From Candidatus Poseidoniaceae archaeon (GTDB taxonomy: Archaea; Thermoplasmatota; Poseidoniia; Poseidoniales; Poseidoniaceae), in NCBI GenBank assembly GCA_030741455.1, contig JASLVI010000017.1:1-19138 (forward strand): a stretch of 19,138 nucleotides of DNA. Reading direction: 5' to 3'. This document shows, piece by piece, positions 1 through 9,273 of the stretch. Position numbers and translations under genes: made by a program. Positions within the stretch are counted from its first letter, which is position 1. The number at the start of each line of letters is the position of its first letter. The notes under the pieces are model-generated. The model did not search any database. It was not told the origin of the DNA and worked only from the letters and a program-made list of their open reading frames with translations.

Positions 1-2031
1 GGTGAACCAGATGGAACCGATCTGTGTACATGGGAGGATCTTGGGTTGAAGATGACCCTAACTGGCCCAGTTCCAATTACCAACTCTGTCACAGAATTTT
101 CATTCCGCTTGTTCTGGGAAATTTTCCCACTTGCGGTTGTTCTCGTTGCAATTGGTCTGTTTGTTTTCCACTCGGATTTGTTGCAGGCAGGAATTTCAGG
201 TATTCGTCCGATTCAGGGGATGAAAGTCGTTATTATTGCAGGTCTACCTACCTTGTGTGCAGTATTTTGGACACTTGGAATCATCGGAGCCACCAACTAT
301 GAAGTAACGATGACGGTAATTATCGTGGGGCCGATTCTTCTTGCGCTCGGTGTTTCGTATGGGTTGCATATTACCAATCGCTATGCAGAGGAAGAAGGAA
401 GCCGGACCCAGAAAATGCAGGCATCGATGAAATCGACGGGTCGTGCCGTTTTCTTATCCGCAGTCACAACCGTCATCGGATTTATTTCGCTGATATTTAC
501 GCCAATGGCACCGATTCAAACAGTTGGTATTGCACTCTCTGGAGGAATCGTCATCGTGTATATCCTTACCATGTTCATGGTACCAAACCTGACGTTGATT
601 CTTGATTTACGTAAACCAAAACATCCTCCACTCAAGGTGTTCGATGCAGCAGTTGATATTCCAGTAAAACGAAATTCTGTTGTTATTGGATTCTTCCTCG
701 TACTCGTTCTGGTTTCTGCTACTGTGGGACAAGCCAATGTTGAGGAGAATATTGACTTACTTGGAATGGCACCTGAAGGTGAACAGCCAGTTATCAAAAT
801 GAAACAATACAGTCAAGAATTCAATGCAGGTCAGATTGGAATGGTTTTGGTGCATGCGAATGTGACTGGTGACGTTACTGACAATAATCCTTACAACGAT
901 GATCCTGCGGGTAATCTTGCAGAAATTGAGCAACTTGAACGTGACCTCAACGCAGTCGAAGATGCCTCTGCTGTATCGGTTGTTTTCCTGATGAAAGCAA
1001 CGGGTATCGCACCAACAATTTCTGGTGAACCCGTACTCGACCAAGTCAAAGAATTACCACTTTATGACACCCTTCCAGAAGAATTCCGTGACATCCTTGA
1101 GGCAGGACTTGGACAATCAGCAGGTCAAGGTTTCACATTCTGGGATTTACTTACAACTCCTGAACAATTTGGCCTTCCTGGTACGACGCAAAGTCAAATC
1201 TTCCTACTCGATGTATTCTATTCCTCTTTGACGAAGGAGATGCGTGAAATTTTCATTAATTCAGAATACGACCGTTCGTTGATTTACATTGATATGCCCT
1301 TCATTCCGGTTGCAGACACTGCTGTTGCGGTCGATCAGATCAATGAACTCTCCGAGCGACCAATGGGTGCTCACCAAGAGCGTGCAGAAAAACTCACAGG
1401 TGTGGCAGCTACTGCAATTGAAGTCAACAAATTGATTGTTGATTCCCAATGGACTTCACTTGGATTCGCAATTATTCTCACCATCATGGTGTTGGCAGTT
1501 GTGTTTCGAGATATACGATATTCCTTACTTACAACATCACCTGTTATTGCAACAGTAGCGTTGCAATGGCTTGTCATGTGGCAAATGGATGTCCCTCTGT
1601 CATTGGTTACTGTCATGATCGGTTCCATCCTCGTTGGTGTTGGAGTAGATTTCTCAATTCACATTGCTAACCGTATACGCGAATTGGGTGGCGGTATTGA
1701 AGCGATACGATCTGCTGCAGTTGGAACGGGTATGTCGTTGTTTGAGGCTGCTGTTGTAACTTCATTGGGTATGTTTACTGCCTATCAGATTCCGATACCT
1801 GAAATTAAACCGTTCGTCACGGTTATTTTGATTCTGTTATGGGTGGCTGCAGCGAGTGCGTTGCTACTGCTTCCTGCCATTTTCGTTACGCTTGAAAAAT
1901 TTGGTATTGGGGTTGTTGGTGGCCCATCTGGTATGTCGAAACGTCTTGGACTTAGCAGGATGAAACGGGATGATCCTGATGTTTTGGAAGCGGTACTTGT
2001 GGTCGATTCGAAGAACAAAGAAGCGTGGTGA
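1..2031 (+). CDS. RND/MMPL-superfamily membrane transporter, 3' part (5' end outside window)
   Basis: The reading frame is open from base 1, so the TTG at 46 is not a real start and the N-terminus lies to the left. The 676 visible residues carry about 11 membrane segments: five near residues 39-205 (TM2-TM6 of the usual twelve), one near 220-240, a large hydrophilic loop, and five more near 485-640. This is the RND plan of two repeated halves, each with an extracytoplasmic loop; the first loop is missing. The fourth-segment signature is clear in both halves: GVSYGLHITNR near residue 117 and GVGVDFSIHIANR near 547. Asp550 of the second half would be the proton-relay type residue known from the superfamily; the matching place in the first half is Ser119. 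The substrate cannot be told; lipid or hydrophobic-molecule export is the family's usual role. The family is secure, the function is not. Confidence 0.88.
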   Translation, partial: GEPDGTDLCTWEDLGLKMTLTGPVPITNSVTEFSFRLFWEIFPLAVVLVAIGLFVFHSDLLQAGISGIRPIQGMKVVIIAGLPTLCAVFWTLGIIGATNYEVTMTVIIVGPILLALGVSYGLHITNRYAEEEGSRTQKMQASMKSTGRAVFLSAVTTVIGFISLIFTPMAPIQTVGIALSGGIVIVYILTMFMVPNLTLILDLRKPKHPPLKVFDAAVDIPVKRNSVVIGFFLVLVLVSATVGQANVEENIDLLGMAPEGEQPVIKMKQYSQEFNAGQIGMVLVHANVTGDVTDNNPYNDDPAGNLAEIEQLERDLNAVEDASAVSVVFLMKATGIAPTISGEPVLDQVKELPLYDTLPEEFRDILEAGLGQSAGQGFTFWDLLTTPEQFGLPGTTQSQIFLLDVFYSSLTKEMREIFINSEYDRSLIYIDMPFIPVADTAVAVDQINELSERPMGAHQERAEKLTGVAATAIEVNKLIVDSQWTSLGFAIILTIMVLAVVFRDIRYSLLTTSPVIATVALQWLVMWQMDVPLSLVTVMIGSILVGVGVDFSIHIANRIRELGGGIEAIRSAAVGTGMSLFEAAVVTSLGMFTAYQIPIPEIKPFVTVILILLWVAAASALLLLPAIFVTLEKFGIGVVGGPSGMSKRLGLSRMKRDDPDVLEAVLVVDSKNKEAW

Positions 2032-2072
2032 AGCCAAGCAAAGGGATAAGACCTGTATCCCTATCAACAAGC

Positions 2073-2552
2073 ATGGTCAAGTATTGGCTGATGAAGTCAG
2101 AACTCGATGTCTACCCATATTCCCAACTTGTTGCGGATGGTGAAACGCATTGGGACGGTGTGCGAAACTATCAAGCAAGAAACATGATGAGGGACGAAAT
2201 GAAAATTGGTGATCTTATCCTCTTTTATCATTCGAATTGCAAACCACCGCATGTTGCTGGTATTGCAAAAGTCTGCCGAGAAGGTTATGGAGATTTCACT
2301 TCATGGGATTCATCTTCGAAATACTTCGATGAAAAATCTACACCAGACAATCCCCGATGGTTTATGGTTGATATTGAACCTGTTTCCGAATTGGAGAATA
2401 TGGTTGCTCTTGATGCTGTTCGACAAGAAGAGCAACTCGAAGACATGTTGTTGATTCGACGTGGCCAGCGACTTTCAATTCAACCAGTCCAAGAGCATGA
2501 ATTCCAACATATTTGTGCGATGGGTGGGATAGACTTTTCACAACTCAAGTGA
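2073..2552 (+). CDS. EVE-domain protein (THYN1-like)
   Basis: The 159-residue protein is an EVE domain over its full length. Family landmarks are visible in order: YWLMKSE at the start, WDGVRNYQARN near residue 30, FYHSNC near 52, the DNPRW(F)MVD stretch near 92, and RGQRLSIQPV near the end. EVE domains share the PUA-like fold; eukaryotic THYN1-type proteins bind modified cytosine in DNA, and prokaryotic members often sit near RNA- or DNA-modification genes. A binding role for a modified nucleotide is inferred; no catalytic residues are expected. I chose the ATG at 2073 because homologues begin just before YWLMKSE. A GTG at 2025, inside the end of the transporter gene, would add 16 unlike residues. 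No clear Shine-Dalgarno precedes 2073. The stop codon overlaps the next start (TGATG), suggesting coupling with the aminotransferase. Confidence 0.9.
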   Translation: MVKYWLMKSELDVYPYSQLVADGETHWDGVRNYQARNMMRDEMKIGDLILFYHSNCKPPHVAGIAKVCREGYGDFTSWDSSSKYFDEKSTPDNPRWFMVDIEPVSELENMVALDAVRQEEQLEDMLLIRRGQRLSIQPVQEHEFQHICAMGGIDFSQLK

Positions 2553-3769
2553 TGCTTATGGAACCACTTTCAGCAACTCGTCGTGCCCTTGATATCGAGT
2601 ATGCGATTCGTGATGTCGTCGTACCTGCTACTGAACTGGAAGCACAAGGACACTCCATTATCAAACTCAATATCGGCGATCCAATCGCATACCCTGGTTT
2701 ACCAACGCCCCCTCATATGGTCGATGCATTTGCCAAAGCTCTCCATTCTGGTCGGAATGGATATTCTCCATCTTACGGATTGCCTGAATTACGCGCTGCA
2801 ATTGCTCAGGACGAATCCAACAAAGGATGGTCTGCTAAATCTGATGATGTCTACGTTTGTCATGGAGTTACAGAAGCCCTACAAATTCTCTTTCAAGCAA
2901 CGTTGGAAGAGGGAGAACAAGTTTTAGCCCCAGGCCCTCATTATCCACCATACATGGCCTATCCACAGATGTATGGGGCTGAAACAATAGAATATCGACT
3001 CAATTCGGATGACGGTTGGTCATTGGATTTTGATGATATCGCATCGAAGATGAATGATAAGGTTCGCTTATTTGTCCTCATCAATCCAAACAATCCTACA
3101 GGTGCAGTTGTTGGTCGTTCAGATATTGAACGTCTCTTGGAGATTCTCAAACCTTATCAGGATTGTATCATCGTCGCCGATGAAATTTATGATGGTCTTG
3201 ATTTCTCAAATCGACATGTGAGTGTTGCAAGTTGTTCAAATACACATCCTGTTGTTGTCATGAATGGTGTTTCAAAAGTCTACTATGCACCTGGATGGCG
3301 AATAGGCTACATGGCGCTTCACGATCCTCGCAACCAATTACCTTCAGTTCGAGATGGTATTGAACGAATCCTCAGGTCACGATTATGTGCTTCAACACCT
3401 GCACAACTCGGCTTCCTTGCAGGTTTGAATGAAGATAGGTCATGGATGAATCGTTATTCCGAAATCGTCAAAGAACGTCGAGATGTGTGTCTTGAACGAA
3501 TTGCTGGCATTGAGGGTCTTGAAGTCGAACAACCCGATGGAGCATTTTACATGTTTGTGAGATTGACCGATAGCAAGTGGCAAGATAACGACAAGGAATT
3601 TGTGCTAAAATTATTGCATGAAGAACACGTCTTACTTGTCCACGGTTCAGGCTTTAGCAAGGACAAGGGGCAAGGACACGTACGTCTCGTATTCTTACCT
3701 GATGTTGCAACGTTACATACAGCGTTCGATCGCATCGATTCCTTCCTGAAACGTCATCGTAAAAATTGA
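2552..3769 (+). CDS. Class I/II PLP-dependent aminotransferase (alanine/aspartate-type)
   Basis: The 405-residue protein is a fold-type I aminotransferase of usual length. Visible motifs are NPNNPTG at 178-184, the pyridoxal-ring aspartate in ADEIYD (Asp210, Tyr213), the Schiff-base lysine in SK (Lys242) followed by GWRIGY, and the substrate-carboxylate arginine in VRLVF (Arg378). These give amino-group transfer between an amino acid and a 2-oxo acid in the cytoplasm. The N-terminal stretch with IGDP and the GYSPSYGLPELR segment resembles alanine/aspartate aminotransferases of the AlaA/AspC type, but substrate cannot be fixed from sequence alone. The start at 2552 overlaps the EVE gene's TGA by one base; a second ATG at 2558 is equally possible. 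The gene ends 47 bases before the next start. No truncation or missing key residue is seen. Confidence 0.92.
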   Translation: MLMEPLSATRRALDIEYAIRDVVVPATELEAQGHSIIKLNIGDPIAYPGLPTPPHMVDAFAKALHSGRNGYSPSYGLPELRAAIAQDESNKGWSAKSDDVYVCHGVTEALQILFQATLEEGEQVLAPGPHYPPYMAYPQMYGAETIEYRLNSDDGWSLDFDDIASKMNDKVRLFVLINPNNPTGAVVGRSDIERLLEILKPYQDCIIVADEIYDGLDFSNRHVSVASCSNTHPVVVMNGVSKVYYAPGWRIGYMALHDPRNQLPSVRDGIERILRSRLCASTPAQLGFLAGLNEDRSWMNRYSEIVKERRDVCLERIAGIEGLEVEQPDGAFYMFVRLTDSKWQDNDKEFVLKLLHEEHVLLVHGSGFSKDKGQGHVRLVFLPDVATLHTAFDRIDSFLKRHRKN

Positions 3770-3804
3770 AGAATGGCGGCGAAGAATTCATCATGAATCA
3801 TCGC

Positions 3805-3810
3805 GAGGAA
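3805..3810 (+). promoter_or_regulatory. Ribosome binding site GAGGAA for the polytopic protein
   Basis: A purine-rich GAGGAA lies 6 bases before the ATG at 3817. It supports that start, which places a clean signal-peptide-like sequence at the very N-terminus, over the upstream ATG at 3793 and the TTG at 3766. Confidence 0.5.
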
Positions 3811-3816
3811 TACATC

Positions 3817-6800
3817 ATGCGGAAAGCGTTCGTAGGGCTTCTTTTCGCTGCAATAGCCTTTATTCCTCAAGCTTCCGCATCATCAATTGCCAAACCAACA
3901 GAGTTTGATGCCACCTATCTTTATCCGCTTCTCACCGCACTTTTTATCGCTGGACTGTTGTGGAAATTCTTTGTTCCTCGACAACTTTCAGCCCTCCAAG
4001 TTGCTTTTGAGATCGATGATAATTTGTATGAAGTCCATCGCTTAACAAGAACGGTTGACGATGCCAGAGATATCCTACAACAGGGGCGTGTAGCATTTGG
4101 TGTTGGCCTCTACATGATGGGTATGCTTGGTGTCCTTCTTCTCATTGCTGAACTTCTCTTTCAACCTGATATCTACTTCGAACCAAATTTGTGGATTATT
4201 GGACTCTTTGTTCTCATCCCGATTCTCATTTCTCCTTGGGAAACGTTGAATGCACAACTTGCAGGTAAAGGTGATACCCGAATCGGGGCTACGACAATTG
4301 GAACCGGAATTCGACGAATTATCACGCTCGCTGTTTTGGTCTCAGCTACTGTCATTACAATCCTCTATGGCATGAATCAGAACGATGGAAAAGTGACACC
4401 TGTTTGGCTTGCTGTGACGATGTTGGTCTTTATGGCTCCAACAATTCTTGCCTATGGGAGAATTATGGGTGCTTCATGGAACATGCTTCTTTTGAATAAG
4501 TGGCGAACAGCAAATGGGCGCAGAAATCCAATCGATCCAGACAAACCTTCTTTTGTCAATCGGTTATTTTCACTTCTACTTGTCCTCTTCTTGATAACAA
4601 TGCCAGTTACTGCGCTCAATGGTATTGTCACTGTATTCCATGTACTCTACAACCAGCCCGATAATGCAGAAGACATTCTCAACTTTGGTGGAATTATTGG
4701 GCACTCAATTTACGAACGTATTGATCTGATTTCTGAGTTTTTGTTCCATTGGGAGTTCATCAAATCGATGCCTCAATTCTTGTCCTTTTATCTCTCGTTA
4801 AACATCGCAATTGTTGGATTGGCCTTTATTTTTGAACTGACTCGTAACTTGATTTTAGGTGGTCAGACCTTCGGGGGTATGTTTGGAGTAACCTTGGATA
4901 CTCCTCGTGAGATTCGAACAGAAGAAGATGCACAAGGGCGACAAATAGCATTCGCATTCGCTGGCTTTTCAGGATATACTGTTTTGCTACTCATTCTTGT
5001 CTGTTACAAGGAATTCGGTGATTTAATGCCGTTCACTTCGGACCTTGAAAATCGTGGATTTAATGAGGAAATGCGTTTGCTTGCCACATGGATGTTTATT
5101 GCCGTCGGCAACGCCGTTTTCTTGTTTACATGGCTACTCTCCGTCGCTCGGTTTTCTCCTTTACGTCAGATTCGTTTCGATTTAGATCCCGAAGAACGCC
5201 GAGAAGGTGCCGTTATGCTTGCTGGTGGCGACTGGATGAGGGAATTTATCGATGATTCGGCATTGCAAGAAGACCTCGATGGTTTGATTCGATTTCAAAA
5301 GCAATCGATTGAAGGCGATCAATCACTTGTTCGACACGAAAAGGCGCGAGCTAAAATGTGGGAATGTGCTATTCGTGGTTTGTGGCCAAAATCCATTGAG
5401 GAAGCGAAGAAGGTTCTCGCACAATCTGGTGGCGATGACGATGAGGCAAGGATGCTCATTGCTACAGGTTACATTGCGACTCGTCGCCTTGATGCTGCTC
5501 GTGGAGCATTACGTGGCTTGCAACAACCAGAAGGTTATGATGAGCCAGAACTTTTAGCATTCATCTGCGAATGGATAGATCCATGGCATGGCAGTGTCGA
5601 CGAGGATGATTTGTGGGATTGGGAGAACAATTCTACCATCGATCACCTCAATGAAAAGATGAGAATGCTTCGATATTGGGCACCTTCTTATTCAAAAGAA
5701 GCACCTCAACACAAGGACCGAATTTCCCTGATTTCCGCATTGTCAAATGTTGCAACCTTGAGGTTACAACGAAAGCATGACGAGGCGTTGGAATTAGCCC
5801 TTGATACTGTTAAGCAAGACCCACTGGGAGTTAGGCCACGGATTGCAGCATCCTTGTGTTTGCTCGATCGAGGGGATTGGCATCAAGCGCACTCGATTTA
5901 CAAGGAGTTGCGAGAAAGCGATGTGAATGATCCTCGTGTCAAAGCCCTCTCAGTTATTCTTGGTCATGAAGCCGATGCGCAAGACATTGAAGTTTCATTG
6001 GTTTTAGAAAAGAGCAAATCGTTGCGCAGATGGTTGGATGATGCTCCAGTCAATCCAGTTGCTGGTTTGGCTACAAAGGGTGGTATTGATGAAGCGATTA
6101 ATGCAAATGTAATGATTGTAAGTCATGAAGCAGTTCGCCGAGGCATGACTCCTCGTTATTCAACATCGTTCTTCCATCGTGTTGTTCAGTTCATGCTTTT
6201 GCCAATGATTTTCATTGTAATTGGTATCGGACTTGATTCAATATATGGTCCTGCAGAGGGGGCAGTTGCAGCAGTAACGTTGTTTATTCTTCAATTTGGT
6301 ATACATCGCTTCAATCGTCAACAAAGTAAGCAAATCAAACACCGTGATCAACGTTCGCTAGTTGATTATGCGAAGATGATGAAGCGTTCAAAGGTCAAAC
6401 CAAGTCGAGAAAATATTCCAGTTGGGACCCATCTCTTGCTTTCTGGAATTCTCGTTACTGTCAACGGTGTCGTCTTGGATATTGGTCTGCCTGGCTGGTT
6501 AACGGAGCGATTGCCAAAAGATTCGGATAAGACCATTCGTTCTAGATTGAAGCGAAATGCGCTTTCAATTTCGAAGAACCGGCCCGGGAAACTGTCCATA
6601 CTTTCATCCGGATGGTGGTTAAAGCGGCCGAAAGAAGAAGATGCGGATATGCCTGCTTTGGAACGCCTGATTGGCCCAGTTGCTTACAGAGGGCGTCAGA
6701 CGATGGTTCAGAAGAAAACAACGAGCCTCAACAAGAGAACTACATCAAAGTCCAATCGAACCCCAGTGTCTGATTTGAACCTCTCAAAGAGAAATGTTCC

Positions 6801-6870
6801 AACGCATACAATCGCAAGTGAACGTTCAACATACTCTGGTCCTCGTCGACCTGGGCAGAGGCGTAACTGA
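3817..6870 (+). CDS. Large polytopic membrane protein with TPR-like middle domain, unknown function
   Basis: I do not recognise this 1017-residue protein. It starts with MRKAFVGLL and a signal-peptide-like stretch ending near ASAS (about residue 22). About nine hydrophobic segments follow to about residue 450. A soluble middle region of about 330 residues has helical repeats resembling TPR units, best seen near 545-588 and 647-712 (the latter includes an A-x-S-x-x-L-L-D-R-G-D-W unit). Two more hydrophobic blocks lie near 789-832 (a hairpin) and 872-893, and a very basic, Lys/Arg/Thr/Ser-rich tail ends the protein. This suggests a membrane scaffold that holds a peptide- or protein-binding TPR domain on one face, but no enzymatic motif is visible. 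It lies between the aminotransferase and glyA, in the same direction, 47 bases from each. Start choice rests on the signal-like N-terminus and GAGGAA upstream. Confidence 0.75.
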   Translation: MRKAFVGLLFAAIAFIPQASASSIAKPTEFDATYLYPLLTALFIAGLLWKFFVPRQLSALQVAFEIDDNLYEVHRLTRTVDDARDILQQGRVAFGVGLYMMGMLGVLLLIAELLFQPDIYFEPNLWIIGLFVLIPILISPWETLNAQLAGKGDTRIGATTIGTGIRRIITLAVLVSATVITILYGMNQNDGKVTPVWLAVTMLVFMAPTILAYGRIMGASWNMLLLNKWRTANGRRNPIDPDKPSFVNRLFSLLLVLFLITMPVTALNGIVTVFHVLYNQPDNAEDILNFGGIIGHSIYERIDLISEFLFHWEFIKSMPQFLSFYLSLNIAIVGLAFIFELTRNLILGGQTFGGMFGVTLDTPREIRTEEDAQGRQIAFAFAGFSGYTVLLLILVCYKEFGDLMPFTSDLENRGFNEEMRLLATWMFIAVGNAVFLFTWLLSVARFSPLRQIRFDLDPEERREGAVMLAGGDWMREFIDDSALQEDLDGLIRFQKQSIEGDQSLVRHEKARAKMWECAIRGLWPKSIEEAKKVLAQSGGDDDEARMLIATGYIATRRLDAARGALRGLQQPEGYDEPELLAFICEWIDPWHGSVDEDDLWDWENNSTIDHLNEKMRMLRYWAPSYSKEAPQHKDRISLISALSNVATLRLQRKHDEALELALDTVKQDPLGVRPRIAASLCLLDRGDWHQAHSIYKELRESDVNDPRVKALSVILGHEADAQDIEVSLVLEKSKSLRRWLDDAPVNPVAGLATKGGIDEAINANVMIVSHEAVRRGMTPRYSTSFFHRVVQFMLLPMIFIVIGIGLDSIYGPAEGAVAAVTLFILQFGIHRFNRQQSKQIKHRDQRSLVDYAKMMKRSKVKPSRENIPVGTHLLLSGILVTVNGVVLDIGLPGWLTERLPKDSDKTIRSRLKRNALSISKNRPGKLSILSSGWWLKRPKEEDADMPALERLIGPVAYRGRQTMVQKKTTSLNKRTTSKSNRTPVSDLNLSKRNVPTHTIASERSTYSGPRRPGQRRN

Positions 6871-6917
6871 GAAATGTTCTTCATAGAATTCATGAACCTC
6901 TTTTGCTTGGTTTGTTC

Positions 6918-8210
6918 ATGAGCAATCGTTCGCCACGAGAATCTGTCGACGCAGTACTTGCCGCCACAAAGCAAAGTTCTCGATTATATGGACAAGGTCT
7001 CGGTATGATAGCCTCTGAAAACATCATTTCTCCGAACGTCAAGCGGGCAATCAATTCCGACCTTCACGGGCGCTATGCTGAAGGCCTTCCTGGAAAGAGA
7101 TATTACCAAGGATGTGATGATTTTGATACCATTGAAAGCATTGGTATCGATCTCGCAAAAAAGGTATTTCAAGCAAATTTTGCAAATATCCAATCAACGT
7201 CTGGAACGGTTTCCAACATTGGGGCTTTGAAAGCATTGGCAAAGCCAGGAGATTCAATTACAGCTGTTTCAACAGCTGACGGCGGCCACATTTCTCATGC
7301 TCGAATGGGAGCAGTTGGCTTGCGGGATCTCGATGTCTCCACATACCCTTGGAATGAAGAACGAATGGAGCCCGACATCGATGCGTCGTGCAAACTTATT
7401 CGAGAGATTCAACCAAAAATTACCTTGGTAGGGCAATCGGTATTCCTGTTCCCAACTCCACTTCGAGAATTGGCCGATGCTGCACATGAAGTCGGCTCGA
7501 CAGTCATGTACGATGGAGCGCATGTTCTCGGTTTGATTGCTGGTGGGGTATTCCAAGATCCACTACGTGAAGGTGCTGATGTAATGACAGGGTCCTCTCA
7601 CAAGACGTTCCCCGGCCCTCAAGGTGGATTTTTGTTATCGTCCAGTGAGGATGCAACGTTTCATCGACGGTTGAACAATGCCATGTTCCCCGGTGTTTGC
7701 TCTTCCTATCATCTTCATCATGTTGCTGGGAAGGTGGTTGCTCTTGCAGAGTTTGAAGCATTTGGCCAAGCGTATGCAAACGACATTGTCCGAAACGCGA
7801 AGGTGTTTGCAGAGTCACTCGCTGCTGAAGGTTTTGATGTACTTGCGGAATCACGAGGCTATACAGCATCACATCAAGTTTTGACTCGGCACGGTGCTAT
7901 CGATTCTGGTGCAGGAGCTACTGCAGCGAAAAAACTCGAAGATGCAGGGATTATCACGAACATGAACATGTTGCCTGGTGATACGAAAGCAATGAGTCCT
8001 TCGGGATTGCGATTAGGTGTTCAAGAACTCACACGCGTTGGCATGGGTGTTCGTGAAATGAATGAAGTGGCTTCTCTTTATGCTCGAGTTTTGCTCCACG
8101 ATGAAGATCCAAGAGCCGTTTGTCAAGATGTTCATCATCTGAAATCAGATTTTCAAAATGTACACTATTGCTTTGATTCTGAAACGATCCCTGCCTATGA
8201 AGGGATGTGA
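6918..8210 (+). CDS. glyA: Serine hydroxymethyltransferase, archaeal type
   Basis: The 430-residue enzyme interconverts serine and glycine, passing a one-carbon unit to a pterin carrier (tetrahydrofolate or tetrahydromethanopterin; not decidable here). Motifs in order: IASENIISP, RYAEGLPGKRYYQG, the GGHISH segment, FLFPTPLRELADAA, DGAHVLGL with the PLP-ring aspartate (Asp199) and His202, then the Schiff-base lysine in TGSSHKTFPGPQGG (Lys229). The FLFP and GLIAGGVFQDPLREGADV segments are of the archaeal branch rather than the bacterial one, which supports an archaeal host. The ATG at 6918 gives the usual N-terminus; the in-frame TTG at 6903 would add five odd residues. No Shine-Dalgarno is obvious upstream. 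The last four bases overlap the next start (GTGA), so the downstream gene is probably translated with it. Confidence 0.96.
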   Translation: MSNRSPRESVDAVLAATKQSSRLYGQGLGMIASENIISPNVKRAINSDLHGRYAEGLPGKRYYQGCDDFDTIESIGIDLAKKVFQANFANIQSTSGTVSNIGALKALAKPGDSITAVSTADGGHISHARMGAVGLRDLDVSTYPWNEERMEPDIDASCKLIREIQPKITLVGQSVFLFPTPLRELADAAHEVGSTVMYDGAHVLGLIAGGVFQDPLREGADVMTGSSHKTFPGPQGGFLLSSSEDATFHRRLNNAMFPGVCSSYHLHHVAGKVVALAEFEAFGQAYANDIVRNAKVFAESLAAEGFDVLAESRGYTASHQVLTRHGAIDSGAGATAAKKLEDAGIITNMNMLPGDTKAMSPSGLRLGVQELTRVGMGVREMNEVASLYARVLLHDEDPRAVCQDVHHLKSDFQNVHYCFDSETIPAYEGM

Positions 8211-9229
8211 GTTGCATCGATTCAAATGATTCCGATGACGATGTGTCGGGCAATGGTCGAATATACGATGCACTGATTGGTGATGTCATCATTTGGAAAC
8301 AGCATGAATTTCATACATGGTGGAATATATTTGAAAGCCATGTTAATCATCCGCTCAGTCGTACATTCGTGAATGCTTTTGTTGATGCGCTGGAATTGAA
8401 AGGACTGTTGAACACTAAACGTGGTATATTCGGACAAAGAAAATTCGATAAAGAATTGAAATTACTAAGTTCGACATTAGGATGGGGTTTTATTGACCTT
8501 CAACAGAGATGTGTGACCCAAAGCGCCCATTCTCTCCTATCGGTTGCTCTCGCTCAATATACCTTGGAAACACTTGGGCAATGTCGTTACAAAGTTCGAT
8601 GGGTAGAACCTCGGCCACAAACAGTGCAACTAGATTTGGAACTCTCTAGCAATTTACCTTCGCCGCAATCTCACGGTTTACCACCATGGTGTAGTATGTC
8701 TCAAGATGGTCAGAGGCGTGCGTCAAATCCTACGTTTGACATTGTTAACGATTATGAATTGAGATTGGAAGGTGAACGTGTCGTTCTCGTTCCAATACAA
8801 GCGATTGAACGATTTCTTGTAGCATGTAAGCCGTATGGTTCAGCATCAAACATGGAATGGTTTGAGTCAAACGTCGAGATGAATGATTCGGATCACCAAC
8901 TCCTTGGAACAATTATCCAATCTATTGCATCCATGTTTCTAAAGAGCGATAAACCGGTTTACATTATTGATGGATCAAGTTGGCATTCATACATTGACCA
9001 TTATCTTCATGAACGAGGCTGGGGTTCACTTGATGTCGCCAATTACGATGGTTCGACGTTTGAGCTCAGTGGTTCGTTGAAAAAAGGGTCCCATTTGCCG
9101 TTTACACTGGGAATTCTTTGTGGAATGTGGGAGAGAGCACATGGTCGAGCATATCGAGTATCCCTCGATGAAAAAAACGATATTTTTCTTGTCAAAATAG
9201 AATCGTTTTTGCAATATCAAACTGCGTAA
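8207..9229 (+). CDS. Unknown soluble protein, internally duplicated, coupled to glyA
   Basis: I do not recognise this 340-residue protein firmly. It has no signal peptide or membrane segment, so it should be cytoplasmic. It starts at GTG within the GTGA overlap with glyA, which argues for translational coupling; no later start fits as well. Its two halves look related. Residues 92-97 read GWGFID and residues 271-276 GWGSLD. Each is followed after a similar distance by a helix-like stretch, a Y-K/R-V segment and an alternating hydrophobic strand (WVEP..VQLDLE and SLDEKNDIFLVKIE). The end of each half (small Gly/Ala-rich helix, then strands) resembles the V4R small-molecule-binding domain pattern, but without its usual cysteines. 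V4R-like ligand sensing is therefore a weak inference. No catalytic motif is visible. Confidence 0.7.
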   Translation: MSCIDSNDSDDDVSGNGRIYDALIGDVIIWKQHEFHTWWNIFESHVNHPLSRTFVNAFVDALELKGLLNTKRGIFGQRKFDKELKLLSSTLGWGFIDLQQRCVTQSAHSLLSVALAQYTLETLGQCRYKVRWVEPRPQTVQLDLELSSNLPSPQSHGLPPWCSMSQDGQRRASNPTFDIVNDYELRLEGERVVLVPIQAIERFLVACKPYGSASNMEWFESNVEMNDSDHQLLGTIIQSIASMFLKSDKPVYIIDGSSWHSYIDHYLHERGWGSLDVANYDGSTFELSGSLKKGSHLPFTLGILCGMWERAHGRAYRVSLDEKNDIFLVKIESFLQYQTA

Positions 9230-9248
9230 AATATCGATTCATCGACCC

Positions 9249-9254
9249 TTTTTT
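9249..9254 (+). terminator. T-stretch, possible archaeal terminator after the glyA-coupled gene
   Basis: Six consecutive T bases lie 19 bases after the stop at 9229. Archaeal termination commonly uses T-rich runs without a hairpin. The run is short, so the call is tentative; position in the largest gap of the + gene run is the main support. Confidence 0.3.
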
Positions 9255-9273
9255 GTTGAGCAAATAAGGTCAA

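Noticed and set aside
2025..2072. Earlier GTG start of the EVE protein inside the transporter gene
   Set aside because: The 16 added residues do not look like the family, which begins just before YWLMKSE; the ATG at 2073 is preferred.
6871..6917. Small palindromic stretch (GAATTC and TTCATGAA) before glyA
   Set aside because: The matches are short and interrupted; I see no stable hairpin or T-run.
7504..7872. Minus-strand open frame of 122 residues across glyA
   Set aside because: It lies wholly within the well-supported glyA gene and has no recognisable family or start signal.
8207..9229. Firm V4R-domain assignment
   Set aside because: The fold pattern is only suggestive and the characteristic cysteines are missing, so it is kept as a hypothesis.
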